DNA from: Halostagnicola kamekurae
Lineage (GTDB): Archaea > Halobacteriota > Halobacteria > Halobacteriales > Natrialbaceae
DNA: 64,000 nt
Assembly (NCBI RefSeq): GCF_900116205.1
Contig: NZ_FOZS01000003.1
Coordinates: 248,001-312,000, forward strand
Direction: 5' to 3'
The notes beneath the pieces were generated by a model. It ran no database searches, had not been told where the DNA came from, and saw only the letters and a program-made list of their open reading frames with translations. The translations under genes were made by a program, and so were the position numbers. Positions 1-8,600 of this stretch are shown here, piece after piece; the stretch's first letter is position 1; each line of letters opens with the position of its first letter.

Positions 1-293
1 GCGGGGACGACGCCGACGGTCGTCGACTCGAGCTCACCGGCGTCGACGACGCCGTTGACGACTCCGTTGACGGTTCCGTCGCCACCCGCCGCCGCCACCA
101 GGTCGGCGCTCGAGGCCGCCTGACGGGCGAACCGCGTCGCATCCCCGGCTTCCGACGTCGTCCGGACCTCGAATCCGTAGTCGCTCGCCAGCGCGTCGAC
201 CGTATCGACGTGGTCCTGACTGCCGCTGACGGGGTTGAGTACGAGAACGCGCTCGCTTTCCTGTCGTTCGGCGGCGGGGCGATCCGATTGCAT
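1..293 (-). CDS. Diacylglycerol kinase catalytic-domain protein, 3' part cut off by the window edge
   Basis: Reading the minus strand from an ATG at 293 gives 97 residues with the start of a DAGK catalytic fold: NPVSG at residues 20-24 and the nucleotide-binding GGDGT at 70-74. Proteins of this family (YegS/BmrU/DgkB-like) phosphorylate diacylglycerol or related lipids at the membrane, using ATP. In haloarchaea such proteins may act on archaeal ether lipids, but nothing here identifies the substrate. The frame is open to base 1, so the C-terminal two thirds lie outside. The gene is divergent from the PHP gene, sharing about 50 bases of upstream DNA. Confidence 0.85.
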   Translation of the reverse strand, partial: MQSDRPAAERQESERVLVLNPVSGSQDHVDTVDALASDYGFEVRTTSEAGDATRFARQAASSADLVAAAGGDGTVNGVVNGVVDAGELESTTVGVVP

Positions 294-346
294 ACTCTCG
301 GCACACCGGCCAAGCAAAAAAGAGTCTGGCCGGCGTATGCACTCGC

Positions 347-1060
347 GTGTACACCGTCGATCTCCACTCGCACACCCGATTCTTTCACGATCGTCGCACA
401 CTCGGGGACCTGTTCGACCCGTTCGGCGCGCGAATTCTCGCGAAGCTGGCCCAACGGCGCGGCCTCGACGGGCTGGCGACGACCAACCACGATTACTACA
501 CGCCGCTCGAGCCGTCCGCGGAGGTCGAACTCCTGCCCGGAATCGAGATCACGACCGATCGCGGTCACGTCCTCGTGGTTGGTCCCGACCCCCCGTCGGA
601 AACGAAACCGGGGGAGCTGACGCCGGCGGAGGCGGTCGAGCTGGCTCACGAGCGCGACTGCGCCGCGATCGTCGCACACCCGTTTCGAAACAGTACGATC
701 CGCGAACTCGAGGACCTCCCGTTCGACGCCATCGAGGTCAACGGCAAACACCCCCGTTCCCGACCGCTCGTCGAGGAGCTGGCGGCCGACCGCGACCTCC
801 CGCTGGTCGGCGGCAGCGACGCCCACTACCCCTTCGAAGTCGGACGGGCGTACACCGTGGTCGAGGCGGATCGACTTACGCCCGAGTCAGTCGTCGATGC
901 GATCCGCGACGGCCGGGTAAGCGCACGCGTCTCTCACTCACGGCTCGACCGACTCCTGCGTCGGGCCTACAGGGCGATACACCGCCGAAAGCAGGTGATA
1001 GATCCGATTACGGATCCGACGCCGGGCGTCGGATCCCCGCCGGGCGAGCGAGAGTCGTGA
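347..1060 (+). CDS. PHP-domain phosphoesterase
   Basis: A 237-residue protein that begins with the PHP signature DLHSH (His 7 and 9). It also carries a metal-ligand Glu in GIEIT (about 67), an AHP motif near 110 and GSDAH near 165. PHP domains are metal-dependent phosphoesterases with a distorted barrel that bind two or three metal ions. The substrate is unknown; close relatives hydrolyse small phosphate esters such as 3',5'-bisnucleotides. The start is GTG at 347, immediately before the conserved motif, so no longer N-terminus is needed. The C-terminal 40 residues are basic and lower in complexity. It stands alone between a lipid kinase gene and a stress-protein gene. Confidence 0.8.
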   Translation: MYTVDLHSHTRFFHDRRTLGDLFDPFGARILAKLAQRRGLDGLATTNHDYYTPLEPSAEVELLPGIEITTDRGHVLVVGPDPPSETKPGELTPAEAVELAHERDCAAIVAHPFRNSTIRELEDLPFDAIEVNGKHPRSRPLVEELAADRDLPLVGGSDAHYPFEVGRAYTVVEADRLTPESVVDAIRDGRVSARVSHSRLDRLLRRAYRAIHRRKQVIDPITDPTPGVGSPPGERES

Positions 1061-1122
1061 GGGTTCGCTACTCGAGCCGCGATGCCGACGGGTGACTCGA
1101 GTCGAGCGGAGGCCGACGGCGC

Positions 1123-1614
1123 TTACTCTTGGTCCCGTACGAACGTCACCGGACAGGACGCGTTGAACATCACGGACTGGACTGCACTGCCGAAGAGCGC
1201 CTTGCCCGCGGGGGATCGGCTGCGACCGCCGATTATCACCCTGTCGGCGTCGACACTCTCGGCGATGTCGACGACGCCCTCTCCGCTCGTCCCCGGCGCG
1301 GCGCGGATGTCGACGTCGATCGACGCCGCTTCGAGACGATCGGTAATCGTTCTGACGACCGACATTCTGCCTGCCAACTCGTCGGGATCGACGTGATCGC
1401 TATCCGTACCGACGACCTGTTTGATGGTTTCGTTGTGCGAATCCTTATCGAAGATGTACGCGATGGTGACCTCGAACGCCATCGACTCGCTGAGATCGGT
1501 CACGGCATCCACGAGCGCTTCGACGCGGCTGTCATCGGAAGCCCGTACCCCGAGCACGACGCTGTCGATACTGATATCCTCCGTTTCAGCTAGATTGGAT
1601 GAATCTCCGTTCAT
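1123..1614 (-). CDS. Universal stress protein (UspA family)
   Basis: A 163-residue single Usp domain. The C-terminal half contains the nucleotide-loop pattern GGRSRSPAGKALFGSAVQSV, matching G-x2-G-x9-G-S, which suggests ATP binding. Usp proteins are cytoplasmic and affect survival under stress; the individual role is unknown. An upstream ATG at 1731 is open, but I prefer the ATG at 1614: a Shine-Dalgarno-like GGAGGGG lies 9 bases before it, and the extra 39 residues would be basic and not Usp-like. A TATA-like CTATTTATC lies near 1640-1648. Confidence 0.85.
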   Translation of the reverse strand: MNGDSSNLAETEDISIDSVVLGVRASDDSRVEALVDAVTDLSESMAFEVTIAYIFDKDSHNETIKQVVGTDSDHVDPDELAGRMSVVRTITDRLEAASIDVDIRAAPGTSGEGVVDIAESVDADRVIIGGRSRSPAGKALFGSAVQSVMFNASCPVTFVRDQE

Positions 1615-2229
1615 GGTATCGGTACCAATCCCCTCCGGGGATAAATAGGTGTTTATGCATTTACTACTATTATAGTTATAATCCACAAGATACCGTTCGA
1701 ACGAGGGAAGGCGTCGACGGACAATCGGCACCTCGAGGCGGGCACCTGATAGCGCTCGAGACCCCGAACGAACCTCGTCTTCCAGCTACGACCGATCGGA
1801 GCGCTCGCGCGAGCGCGTCCGCCACACCGAGTTGCGTACTGCATCCCGGTGGCGCGGCCATTTGCGAAGATATCAGATAAATATCTATGTCATATATATT
1901 TCTAAATTCACTAAATATAATGCAGGCATCGGTATTGGTCTCAGGAAATGAACCGTTTGAGTGGATACACACGGAGCTCTCTGGAGAGCCAATTTCTCGA
2001 GAGCATTGTGTAGACCGAGAGTCTGGACTCCAGATTTCGGGCTATAACGGGAATACAGGCGATGATTCGGTAATATGTGGATACCCTATTCCGAAAATGG
2101 ATCCGTTTCCGGAATATAAGTAAAAAATTTTATTGTTGTCTACTCATGTCAAGATAATATATTAATTGTCGGCGCTTTCGGCTGGTGTCGTCTAGGAAAA
2201 TTTAACAGGCGGAACGGAGTTGCAACGGT
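1615..2229. other. AT-rich intergenic stretch with a 78-codon open frame
   Basis: Bases about 1655-1690 and 1860-2180 are much richer in A and T than the surrounding genes. An ATG frame from 1887 to 2123 (+) encodes 78 residues with no family I recognise and no biased composition; it could be a small acquired gene or chance. Just before its ATG is a perfect dyad, AGATAT-N7-ATATCT (1868-1886). No transposase remnant was recognisable. The right end carries the TATA-like TTTAAC (about 2200-2206) that probably drives the next gene. Confidence 0.35.
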
Positions 2230-2991
2230 ATGGACGTCGAAGACAAGAAAGGGGTTCGGACGATCACGTTCGATCGGCCCGAGTCGCTGAACGCATTCAC
2301 CGCGAACGCCGCGACGGAACTGGCTGATGCCATCGAAGCCGTCGATGCGACGGACTACGAGGCAATCGTTCTCACCGGCGAGGGCGACGCGTTCAGCGCC
2401 GGCGGCGACCTCGAGGCGATGGCAGAGCGCGACGAGACGCCGAAAGAGTCCGTCGACCGCGTCACCGAGACGCTCGGTCGAGTGGTCGAAGCGGCCCTCT
2501 CCTCCGAGTTACCGATCGTCGCGAGGGTCAACGGCGACGCCGTGGGTGCCGGGCTGGCGATAACCGCCATCAGCGACTTCGCCTACGCCGTCGAATCCGC
2601 CTCCTTCAGTTGCGCGTTCGTCCGCGTCGGACTCGTTCCCGATACGGGCGGCACCTTTCTCCTCCCGGAACTCGTCGGCCTTCGGACGGCGAAACGACTG
2701 GCGATGACGGGCGAGTTCATCTCCGCGACCGAGGCCCAGCGGATCGGACTCGTCAACGAAGCCGTGCCGGCCGAGGAGTTAGACGAGACGGTCGAGGATC
2801 TCCTCGAGACGCTTCGAAAGCGCCCGTCGACGACGATCGGGCTCACGAAGCGAGCGATCCACGAGAACATGAGTCGCGGGTGGCGAGACGCGCTCACCCA
2901 CGAGATCCACACGCAGTCGCTTGCTTACGGCTCGCCGGAGCACGAAGAGGGCGTTCGAGCGTTTCTGGCCGACGAAGAACCAGATTATTGA
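2230..2991 (+). CDS. Crotonase-family enzyme, PaaG-like 1,2-epoxyphenylacetyl-CoA isomerase type
   Basis: A 253-residue crotonase fold: oxyanion-hole segment FSAGGDL (55-61) and GDAVGAGLA (102-110). The two glutamates that enoyl-CoA hydratases use (in GGGxE and xPE) are absent. The second loop instead reads GLVPDTGGTFLLPELVG (134-150), with Asp 138 in the position of the catalytic Asp of PaaG. PaaG isomerises ring-1,2-epoxyphenylacetyl-CoA to the oxepin, or shifts double bonds in 2-enoyl-CoAs. This suits the Paa-type epoxidase genes at 9.5-12 kb, although they are 7 kb away. TATA-like TTTAAC lies 24-30 bases before the ATG, so a leaderless transcript is likely. A plain enoyl-CoA isomerase is the alternative. 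Confidence 0.8.
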   Translation: MDVEDKKGVRTITFDRPESLNAFTANAATELADAIEAVDATDYEAIVLTGEGDAFSAGGDLEAMAERDETPKESVDRVTETLGRVVEAALSSELPIVARVNGDAVGAGLAITAISDFAYAVESASFSCAFVRVGLVPDTGGTFLLPELVGLRTAKRLAMTGEFISATEAQRIGLVNEAVPAEELDETVEDLLETLRKRPSTTIGLTKRAIHENMSRGWRDALTHEIHTQSLAYGSPEHEEGVRAFLADEEPDY

Positions 2992-3134
2992 GACGAACCT
3001 CTCGTCTCCTCGGTCCGACGGTGGCCAAACGCGTTGGAACTGTTGCGTAGACGAAACCGTATCAACGATCGTATCTGTTTAAAAAAATACGTAGGGTTTT
3101 TATTTGGCTGACTTACCAACATCTGATAGCGAGC

Positions 3135-3632
3135 ATGGCAGGGAATTACGTCACGTCGGAGAACAACTTGCCCGAGGATCCGGTGGGGGAAGAGACTACC
3201 TTACAGATAAGTGATGAACGAACGAAAGAGATCTCGAGCGTTCGCGCCAGAATAGATAAAAACCCTGATAATCTAACGGATCCGGACACGTTAACGGTCG
3301 TCAAGGGACCACACGAGAACACCGAGGAGAAGTGGTACATCGACATCATCGAAACGGACGAGGGGGAGGACATCGACCTCGAACTGCTCGAGTCGACGAC
3401 CAGAGCGCTCGAGGAGGAGTCGACGGTCATCAACACGCGATCGAAAGAGGTGAAAACATTGTTACAGTATCTCACGGAGAAGGGGGAGTTTCAGTCCGTT
3501 TCCGAGGCGAGTCGGACGATCATGTTACAGCACCTTTCGGAAAACTACCCGAACCTCGTTAGCGAGTACATCGACCTGAAAGTACAATCCGAACGCACGG
3601 ACCTCGCCGAGGAATTATACGACCACGAATGA
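3135..3632 (+). CDS. Uncharacterised acidic protein, first gene of the UbiD operon
   Basis: 165 residues, strongly acidic, no family recognised. The N-terminal half is extended and charged. From about residue 100 the sequence looks helical; the segment near 118-130 (FQSVSEASRTIML) vaguely recalls ribbon-helix-helix proteins, which is only a resemblance. Its stop codon overlaps the start of the first UbiD gene (ATGA), so the two are very likely translated together. A TATA-like TTTTTATTT lies about 35 bases before the ATG at 3135. Possible jobs are an accessory or regulatory partner of the two UbiD paralogues; function unknown. Confidence 0.65.
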   Translation: MAGNYVTSENNLPEDPVGEETTLQISDERTKEISSVRARIDKNPDNLTDPDTLTVVKGPHENTEEKWYIDIIETDEGEDIDLELLESTTRALEEESTVINTRSKEVKTLLQYLTEKGEFQSVSEASRTIMLQHLSENYPNLVSEYIDLKVQSERTDLAEELYDHE

Positions 3633-5146
3633 CGACTGCCAGTCTCCGGACGTATTTACAGACGCTCGAATCGAGGGGAGACCTCCACCGGATCGACGAT
3701 TCCGTCTCGTGGAACCTCGAGGCCAGCGCCGTCACGATGGCGTCGAACAAAGAGGACAGCGCGATTCCCCTGTTCGACGACGTCGACGCCGCGCGGCTCG
3801 TGGGCGATCCGTATCGGGGGACACAGGAACGGCCGTGGGAACGCATCGCCCTGGGGCTGGGACTGCCGCCGGACCTCTCGGCTCGCGAATACTACGAAGC
3901 CGTTATCGACCGGCTGAAAGATCCGCGCGACCCGGTGACCGTTTCGACCGACGACGCGCCGTGCAAGGAGGTGGTCGTCGACGGTGATGACGTCGACCTG
4001 CTCGAATTTCCCTGGCCGTACATCCACGGCGGCGACGGCGGGCGCTACTCGAACGTCCACACGCTTATCGCGCCCGATCCCGACTCCTCGTGGGTCGACT
4101 GGTCGAACCACCGCTCGATGATACACGACGGCGAGAACGCGAGCGTCCTGTTGCTCGCCGGCGAACAGACGCCGAACCTCTACTACTACAAGTACGAGCG
4201 CCGCGACGAGCCGATGCCGGTCGCCATCGCGGTCGGCGTCGAACCCGCCGTGCAGTACACCTCCGTCATGTGGATCCCGACGGGCCGAAGCGAAGCGGAG
4301 TTCGCGGGGGGATTGAAGCAGGCACCCGTCGAACTCGTCCCCGCCGAGACGAACGACCTCATGGTGCCGGCGTCCGCCGAACTGGTAATCGAGGGCGAAA
4401 TCGTCCCCAACGAACGCCGAGACGAGGGACCGTTCGGCGACTACTTCGGGTATATGCACGGCCCGCGCCGATCGATGCCGCTGTTGCGAGTATCGTCGAT
4501 AACCCACCGCGAGAACCCGATTATACCCTTTTGCGTCGAAGGAACGGGCGTCGGCTACTCCGAGAACTCCACAAGTTCGATGGAAGTCGGCTGTGTCGGA
4601 CCCGACGCGACGCTCGGGCTCCGAGCGGCGGGTTTCGACGTCGAGAGCTGCGTTCCCTGGAAGTCGACGCCGCGGACCGTCTACGTCATCTCGACGGAGA
4701 CCACGGACGCCGGCTACCTCCACGAGCTCGCGAACTTCATCTTCACGACCTGGGGGATGCTCCACGTCGATTTCTTCGTCTTCGTCGACGGCGACGTCGA
4801 CCCGCTCGATCAGCGGGCGGTGCTCGAGGCGCTGGCGCTTCATGCCGATCCGGACACCGACTTTCACCAGTTCGGCGTCGAAACGATGCCGAAGGTCCCG
4901 CTGAACATCTACCAGACCCCGAACGAGAAGGGTAACGTCCAGACCGGCACGTCGAAGGCGAAATCGGCGAAGGCGTATATCGACGCCACGCGGTCCGAGA
5001 CCGACGGCGACTCGACGAGGGGGGCAGGCGGGCCGTCTCGAGGCGACGACGCAGAAGCCGAGTACCGCGCGCGGAAGATACTCGAGCGCGCGGGAGTCGA
5101 TACGGGAACCGCGTCGCCGCTCGACATGGAGGGGCTCGTTCGATGA
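3629..5146 (+). CDS. UbiD-family prenyl-FMN-dependent (de)carboxylase, catalytically complete by motif
   Basis: 505 residues, the usual length of UbiD/Fdc enzymes, which reversibly (de)carboxylate aromatic or alpha,beta-unsaturated acids using prenylated FMN. Family landmarks are visible: a SNHRSMIHD segment (near 155-163, cofactor-binding region with Arg), AELVIEGEI (about 250-258) and EGPFGDYFGYM (266-276), the loop holding the catalytic acid. No UbiX prenyltransferase gene is in the window. A 4-base overlap joins it to the gene before and another to the second UbiD gene after it. The C-terminal 70 residues include a charged low-complexity linker around 455-475. The substrate cannot be read from sequence; the setting suggests an aromatic acid. 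Confidence 0.9.
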   Translation: MTTASLRTYLQTLESRGDLHRIDDSVSWNLEASAVTMASNKEDSAIPLFDDVDAARLVGDPYRGTQERPWERIALGLGLPPDLSAREYYEAVIDRLKDPRDPVTVSTDDAPCKEVVVDGDDVDLLEFPWPYIHGGDGGRYSNVHTLIAPDPDSSWVDWSNHRSMIHDGENASVLLLAGEQTPNLYYYKYERRDEPMPVAIAVGVEPAVQYTSVMWIPTGRSEAEFAGGLKQAPVELVPAETNDLMVPASAELVIEGEIVPNERRDEGPFGDYFGYMHGPRRSMPLLRVSSITHRENPIIPFCVEGTGVGYSENSTSSMEVGCVGPDATLGLRAAGFDVESCVPWKSTPRTVYVISTETTDAGYLHELANFIFTTWGMLHVDFFVFVDGDVDPLDQRAVLEALALHADPDTDFHQFGVETMPKVPLNIYQTPNEKGNVQTGTSKAKSAKAYIDATRSETDGDSTRGAGGPSRGDDAEAEYRARKILERAGVDTGTASPLDMEGLVR

Positions 5147-6570
5147 CGCTTCGAACGCACCTCGAACGCCTCGCGGACGCGGGCGAGCTGGTGACCATCG
5201 ACGAGCAGGTCCACTGGGACGAGACTGCGGCTGCCGTCGGACGCGAGGCGATTCGATGCGGCGGTCCCGCGACGCTTTTCGACGAAACCCCGGAAACGGT
5301 ACGATTCGCGAGCGGCGTCTACGGCGGTCCGAGCCAGTTCTCGAGCCGATCACACCATCCCGGACGGCGGGTCGCACAGGCGCTCGGGCTCGGCGCCGAC
5401 TGTTCGTACGTGGAGTTGCTCGAGCACCTGTCCGGGCGCGAGACGGCCTCGCTCGAGGACCGACGAACCGAGCCGGCGGCGACCGACACCGACGACTCGG
5501 GAGACGTCCACGCCCTCGGCCTGCCGACGGTCGGAACCGAGCGGTACCCGCTCGTCTCGCTCGGCCTGCTCGCCGCTGAGAACGACGGGACGACGACCTG
5601 GGTGCCCATTCGCGGACAGGCCCTCCACAACGATCGACTCCGACTGTCGGTTCCCGAGGCATTCCTCGAGTGGTCTGAGCCGGAGTCGGGGGCGAGCGTG
5701 GTTCTCGGCGCGTCGGCCTGCTCGCTCGTCGCGGCGCTACAGGGCTGGACGCAGGATCGGACCGCGCCCGCGGTCCCCGAACGCGCCGCGGGACTGGCCG
5801 ACGTATCGCTGTCGACCGTCGGTTCGCGGGTTGTGCCGGCCGACGCCGAGGTCCGAATCGACGGTGCGATCCGCGTCGTCGAGGCCGCACCGCGCGGACC
5901 GAGCGCCGCCTGGGAGCTGACGTGTGACACCGCGACCGTGGAGCTTCGGGTCGACGAAATCGTCACCCGCGAGTCGCCGATCGTTTCGTTCACGCCCGCA
6001 ACCGGCCCGATGACGGACGATCTGCACCTGACGAGTCTCGTCGAGGCCGCCCAGCTATACAGGCGGGTCAACAACTACTGGGGTGTCTCGCCGGTCGAGT
6101 GGATCCAACTGCCCGTCGAGGCCAGCCTCGGGCTCTGTATCGTCTCGAGCGAGATCCTCTACGCCGGGTTCGAGTGGCAACTCGCGAACACGCTCTTTTC
6201 GTTCTCGAACGTATTCGACAAGGTCGTCGTGTTAGACGAGCAGGCCGACCCGACGAACCTCGCTCGAGCGGTCAACGACATGTGGGTGAAAGCGCACCCG
6301 GCGAACGACTGGACCTTCAGCGAGCCGAACGCGCCCGCAGCGACCGCGACGCGGTATCGTCGCGACGGCGAGACCGGCGCTCGGCTCTACGTCAACGCCA
6401 CGTGGGACCCGCGCTGGGACGAAGAGTACATCGCGCCACGGGTAACCTTCGAGACGACGTTCTCGGAGAACGTCCTCGAGGCCCTAGACGAGCGCTGGGA
6501 AGCGCTCGGACTGGACGAACTGCTCGGTTCGCGGGACCAGACGGCGGTTTCGGAGCACTTCCATGAGTGA
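5143..6570 (+). CDS. UbiD-family paralogue lacking the active-site acid loop
   Basis: 475 residues aligning in order with the preceding UbiD protein (SLRTYL/TLRTHL start, VPADAEVRIDGAI, conserved C-terminal NTLFSFSNVFDKVVVLD block), so it is a true paralogue. Where the partner has EGPFGDYFGYM this one has RGPSAAWEL (251-259), losing the catalytic Glu and the following acidic residue. The SNHRSM segment is also changed to PIRGQALHND. It is therefore probably not an independent decarboxylase. Stop-start overlaps on both sides (ATGA with the active UbiD gene, ATGAGTGA with the hydrolase gene) suggest fixed co-translation, as for a hetero-oligomer subunit. Confidence 0.8.
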   Translation: MTLRTHLERLADAGELVTIDEQVHWDETAAAVGREAIRCGGPATLFDETPETVRFASGVYGGPSQFSSRSHHPGRRVAQALGLGADCSYVELLEHLSGRETASLEDRRTEPAATDTDDSGDVHALGLPTVGTERYPLVSLGLLAAENDGTTTWVPIRGQALHNDRLRLSVPEAFLEWSEPESGASVVLGASACSLVAALQGWTQDRTAPAVPERAAGLADVSLSTVGSRVVPADAEVRIDGAIRVVEAAPRGPSAAWELTCDTATVELRVDEIVTRESPIVSFTPATGPMTDDLHLTSLVEAAQLYRRVNNYWGVSPVEWIQLPVEASLGLCIVSSEILYAGFEWQLANTLFSFSNVFDKVVVLDEQADPTNLARAVNDMWVKAHPANDWTFSEPNAPAATATRYRRDGETGARLYVNATWDPRWDEEYIAPRVTFETTFSENVLEALDERWEALGLDELLGSRDQTAVSEHFHE

Positions 6571-7519
6571 ACGCGTTCGGATCGACGTCGGCGAGGGCTC
6601 GCCGGAAGGCGCGAACAGCGCCTATCTGCTACCCGACCGCGGCGTCCTCATCGACCCGGGACCGCCGACCGAACGGGCGTGGTCGAACCTGCTGGCTGGC
6701 ATCGCAGATGCGGCGGCGTCGATCACCGACCTCGAGCACGTCCTCGTGACCCACTGGCACGTCGATCACGCGGGTCTCGCCCCCCGAATCGCCGAGCGAG
6801 CGAACGCCGAACTACACGTCCATCGCGCGGATTCGCCCCTGATCGGCGACTACGCGAGCGAGCGAGAGCGCCGCCTCGAGCGCGACGAGCGGACGCTCGC
6901 GCGCTGGGGCGTTCCCGAAGCGAGACGAACAACTGTACTGGACGGCGACACGCCGTCGCCGCTTCCCGATTCCTTCCCCGTCAGGGCACGTGACGACGGC
7001 GACGTGATCGCCGGCGTCGAAGTGGTTCACACGCCGGGGCACACGGGCGGCCACGCGTCGTTTCGTACCGCGGACGACCTCTACCTGGGCGATCTGCTGT
7101 TGCCGACGTACACGCCGAACGTCGGCGGGAGCGACACGCGCCTATCCGATCCGCTCGCGATGTATCTCTCGTCGCTGGACCGACTCGAGGACGCGCCCGA
7201 TCGCGGCCGTCCGGGTCACGGAACGACGATCGAGATCGAGGCGGCCTGCAAGGAAGTCCGCGAGCATCACCGCGAGCGCGCTCGAGCGTGCTTTCGGGCG
7301 CTCGAGCCGACGGAGAGTGCCGCGAGCACGCCGTGGGCCGTCGCACGGGAGTTGTTCGGCGAAATGTCCGGCGTCCACGCGAAGTTCGGGGCGGGCGAAG
7401 CCGCCGCCCACCTCGAGCGGTTGGCCGCGCTCGACCTCGTTCGACCACTCGAGGGAGAGCCGGTCGAATACATCCGCGCCGTCGAGTCGTACCCCGACGA
7501 GATCGATCTATCCGCGTGA
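6563..7519 (+). CDS. Metallo-beta-lactamase-fold hydrolase with C-terminal helical/winged domain
   Basis: 318 residues. The MBL metal motif HWHVDH is at 64-69, with further ligands in the HTPGHTGGHASF region (about 155-166), GDLLLP (near 174) and GHG (near 214). The C-terminal part from about 225 resembles the small alpha/winged domain of LACTB2-like hydrolases. It probably hydrolyses a thioester or ester in the cytoplasm; a CoA-thioesterase role beside the UbiD pair is an inference. It overlaps the second UbiD gene by 8 bases and is the last gene of that operon, ending about 35 bases before a convergent gene. Confidence 0.8.
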   Translation: MSERVRIDVGEGSPEGANSAYLLPDRGVLIDPGPPTERAWSNLLAGIADAAASITDLEHVLVTHWHVDHAGLAPRIAERANAELHVHRADSPLIGDYASERERRLERDERTLARWGVPEARRTTVLDGDTPSPLPDSFPVRARDDGDVIAGVEVVHTPGHTGGHASFRTADDLYLGDLLLPTYTPNVGGSDTRLSDPLAMYLSSLDRLEDAPDRGRPGHGTTIEIEAACKEVREHHRERARACFRALEPTESAASTPWAVARELFGEMSGVHAKFGAGEAAAHLERLAALDLVRPLEGEPVEYIRAVESYPDEIDLSA

Positions 7520-7553
7520 TCCTCGCTGTGCTCGCGGGCCCGCGGTGGACCGA

Positions 7554-8459
7554 TCAGGCCCCCTCGAGTAACTCGAGGGTTCGTTCGTCGAACGCGGTCG
7601 GCTCGCCCGCCTCGTCGAAACAGCCGTAGTCGGTCGTTCCCCGAATACTCGTCCGGCCGTCGCTCGAGAGCGTGTGCTCGACTCGAACCGTCTCCCGGTC
7701 GACGCCGATCACGTCGCACTCGACCTCGAGCGTCGACTGGAACCGAACCGGCGACTCGAACTCCCATCGCCAGTCGCGCATCCGAAACGGAACCCGACCG
7801 TCGTACAGATCGGCGACGTCCGCGCCGCGGCGCTCGACGTGTTCTTCTATCGCGATCGTGGCGAGACGCGGGTACTCCTCGAAGTACGCGAGCGTCGCTC
7901 CCTCGGCCAGCGGACTGCGGACTCGAGTCGTCGAGGAAAACGACGGGAGTGCGTCGGAATCCGTCTGGTCTGGTTCCCGACCCGGACCGACGGGCGGCGA
8001 TCGAGAGACTTCCGACTCCTCGAAGGAGGCGCGTGCGGAGTCGGGAAGCGACAGCGCGCTTCCGTCGGGACCGATCGTGACGTGGGTCATCTGTGCGGTC
8101 GCCAGTGTGGCTCCGTCGTCGTCGACGACGTCGTACGTCAACTCGACGCTCGAGTCGCCGACGTTCGTCGGGGTCGCTTCGACGCCGATCGTGTCGCCGA
8201 CCGCCGGATACCGGGCGACCGACGCCGTGTTCACGACGGGCGCGTACGGGATGCCGTCTTCCTCGAGAATGCCTTCGAACGAATCGTCGGCCGCGTTCGT
8301 GATCGCCTGCGTCGATATTAGCTGCCAGTCGAACAGCGTCGAACTGCTCACGAGCGGGCCTGCGAGTTCCCCGAACTGCACTCGGTGAGAGGTAATCGTT
8401 TGCACGGTCGGGATATCGGCGAGCACCGTTAGGAACGTGCAGGATTCGGTAATTTTCAC
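7554..8459 (-). CDS. Tandem hot-dog acyl-CoA thioesterase-like protein
   Basis: About 300 residues with two hot-dog-like segments: one starting around HRVQFGEL (about 25-130) and a second (about 180-290) with a similar FRMRDWRWEFESPVRFQ stretch. They are separated by a Ser/Pro/Asp-rich linker. Such YbgC/4-hydroxybenzoyl-CoA thioesterase relatives release CoA from acyl- or aroyl-CoA. Lying downstream of the paa genes on the same strand, it could play the PaaI role of freeing CoA from stalled intermediates. The start is uncertain: ATG at 8459, or GTG at 8405, which sits just before the first domain. No catalytic Asp/Glu was assigned. Confidence 0.65.
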   Translation of the reverse strand: MKITESCTFLTVLADIPTVQTITSHRVQFGELAGPLVSSSTLFDWQLISTQAITNAADDSFEGILEEDGIPYAPVVNTASVARYPAVGDTIGVEATPTNVGDSSVELTYDVVDDDGATLATAQMTHVTIGPDGSALSLPDSARASFEESEVSRSPPVGPGREPDQTDSDALPSFSSTTRVRSPLAEGATLAYFEEYPRLATIAIEEHVERRGADVADLYDGRVPFRMRDWRWEFESPVRFQSTLEVECDVIGVDRETVRVEHTLSSDGRTSIRGTTDYGCFDEAGEPTAFDERTLELLEGA

Positions 8460-8600
8460 CGCATCGAAGGAAGGCGTGGGGGATCGGATCTGACGCGGTC
8501 GTTCGATTCGATCCGACCGGGTTCACGGTGAACGCTGCGCTATCGGCCGATCGCGAATAGCGAGTGAAAAACGGTATCGAAACGGGGACGGGCTACCCGA

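Noticed and set aside
1860-2180. Insertion sequence in the AT-rich patch
   Set aside because: There is no transposase-like frame, no terminal inverted repeats and no target duplication.
3656-5890. A 744-codon open frame on the minus strand across the UbiD genes
   Set aside because: It is antisense to two overlapping UbiD-family genes with clear motifs and is Arg/Gly-rich; long empty frames are normal opposite high-GC haloarchaeal genes.
6563-7519. Glyoxalase II/hydroxyacylglutathione hydrolase
   Set aside because: The HxHxDH motif is general to the fold; the C-terminal domain resembles LACTB2-like hydrolases, and glutathione is not expected in haloarchaea.
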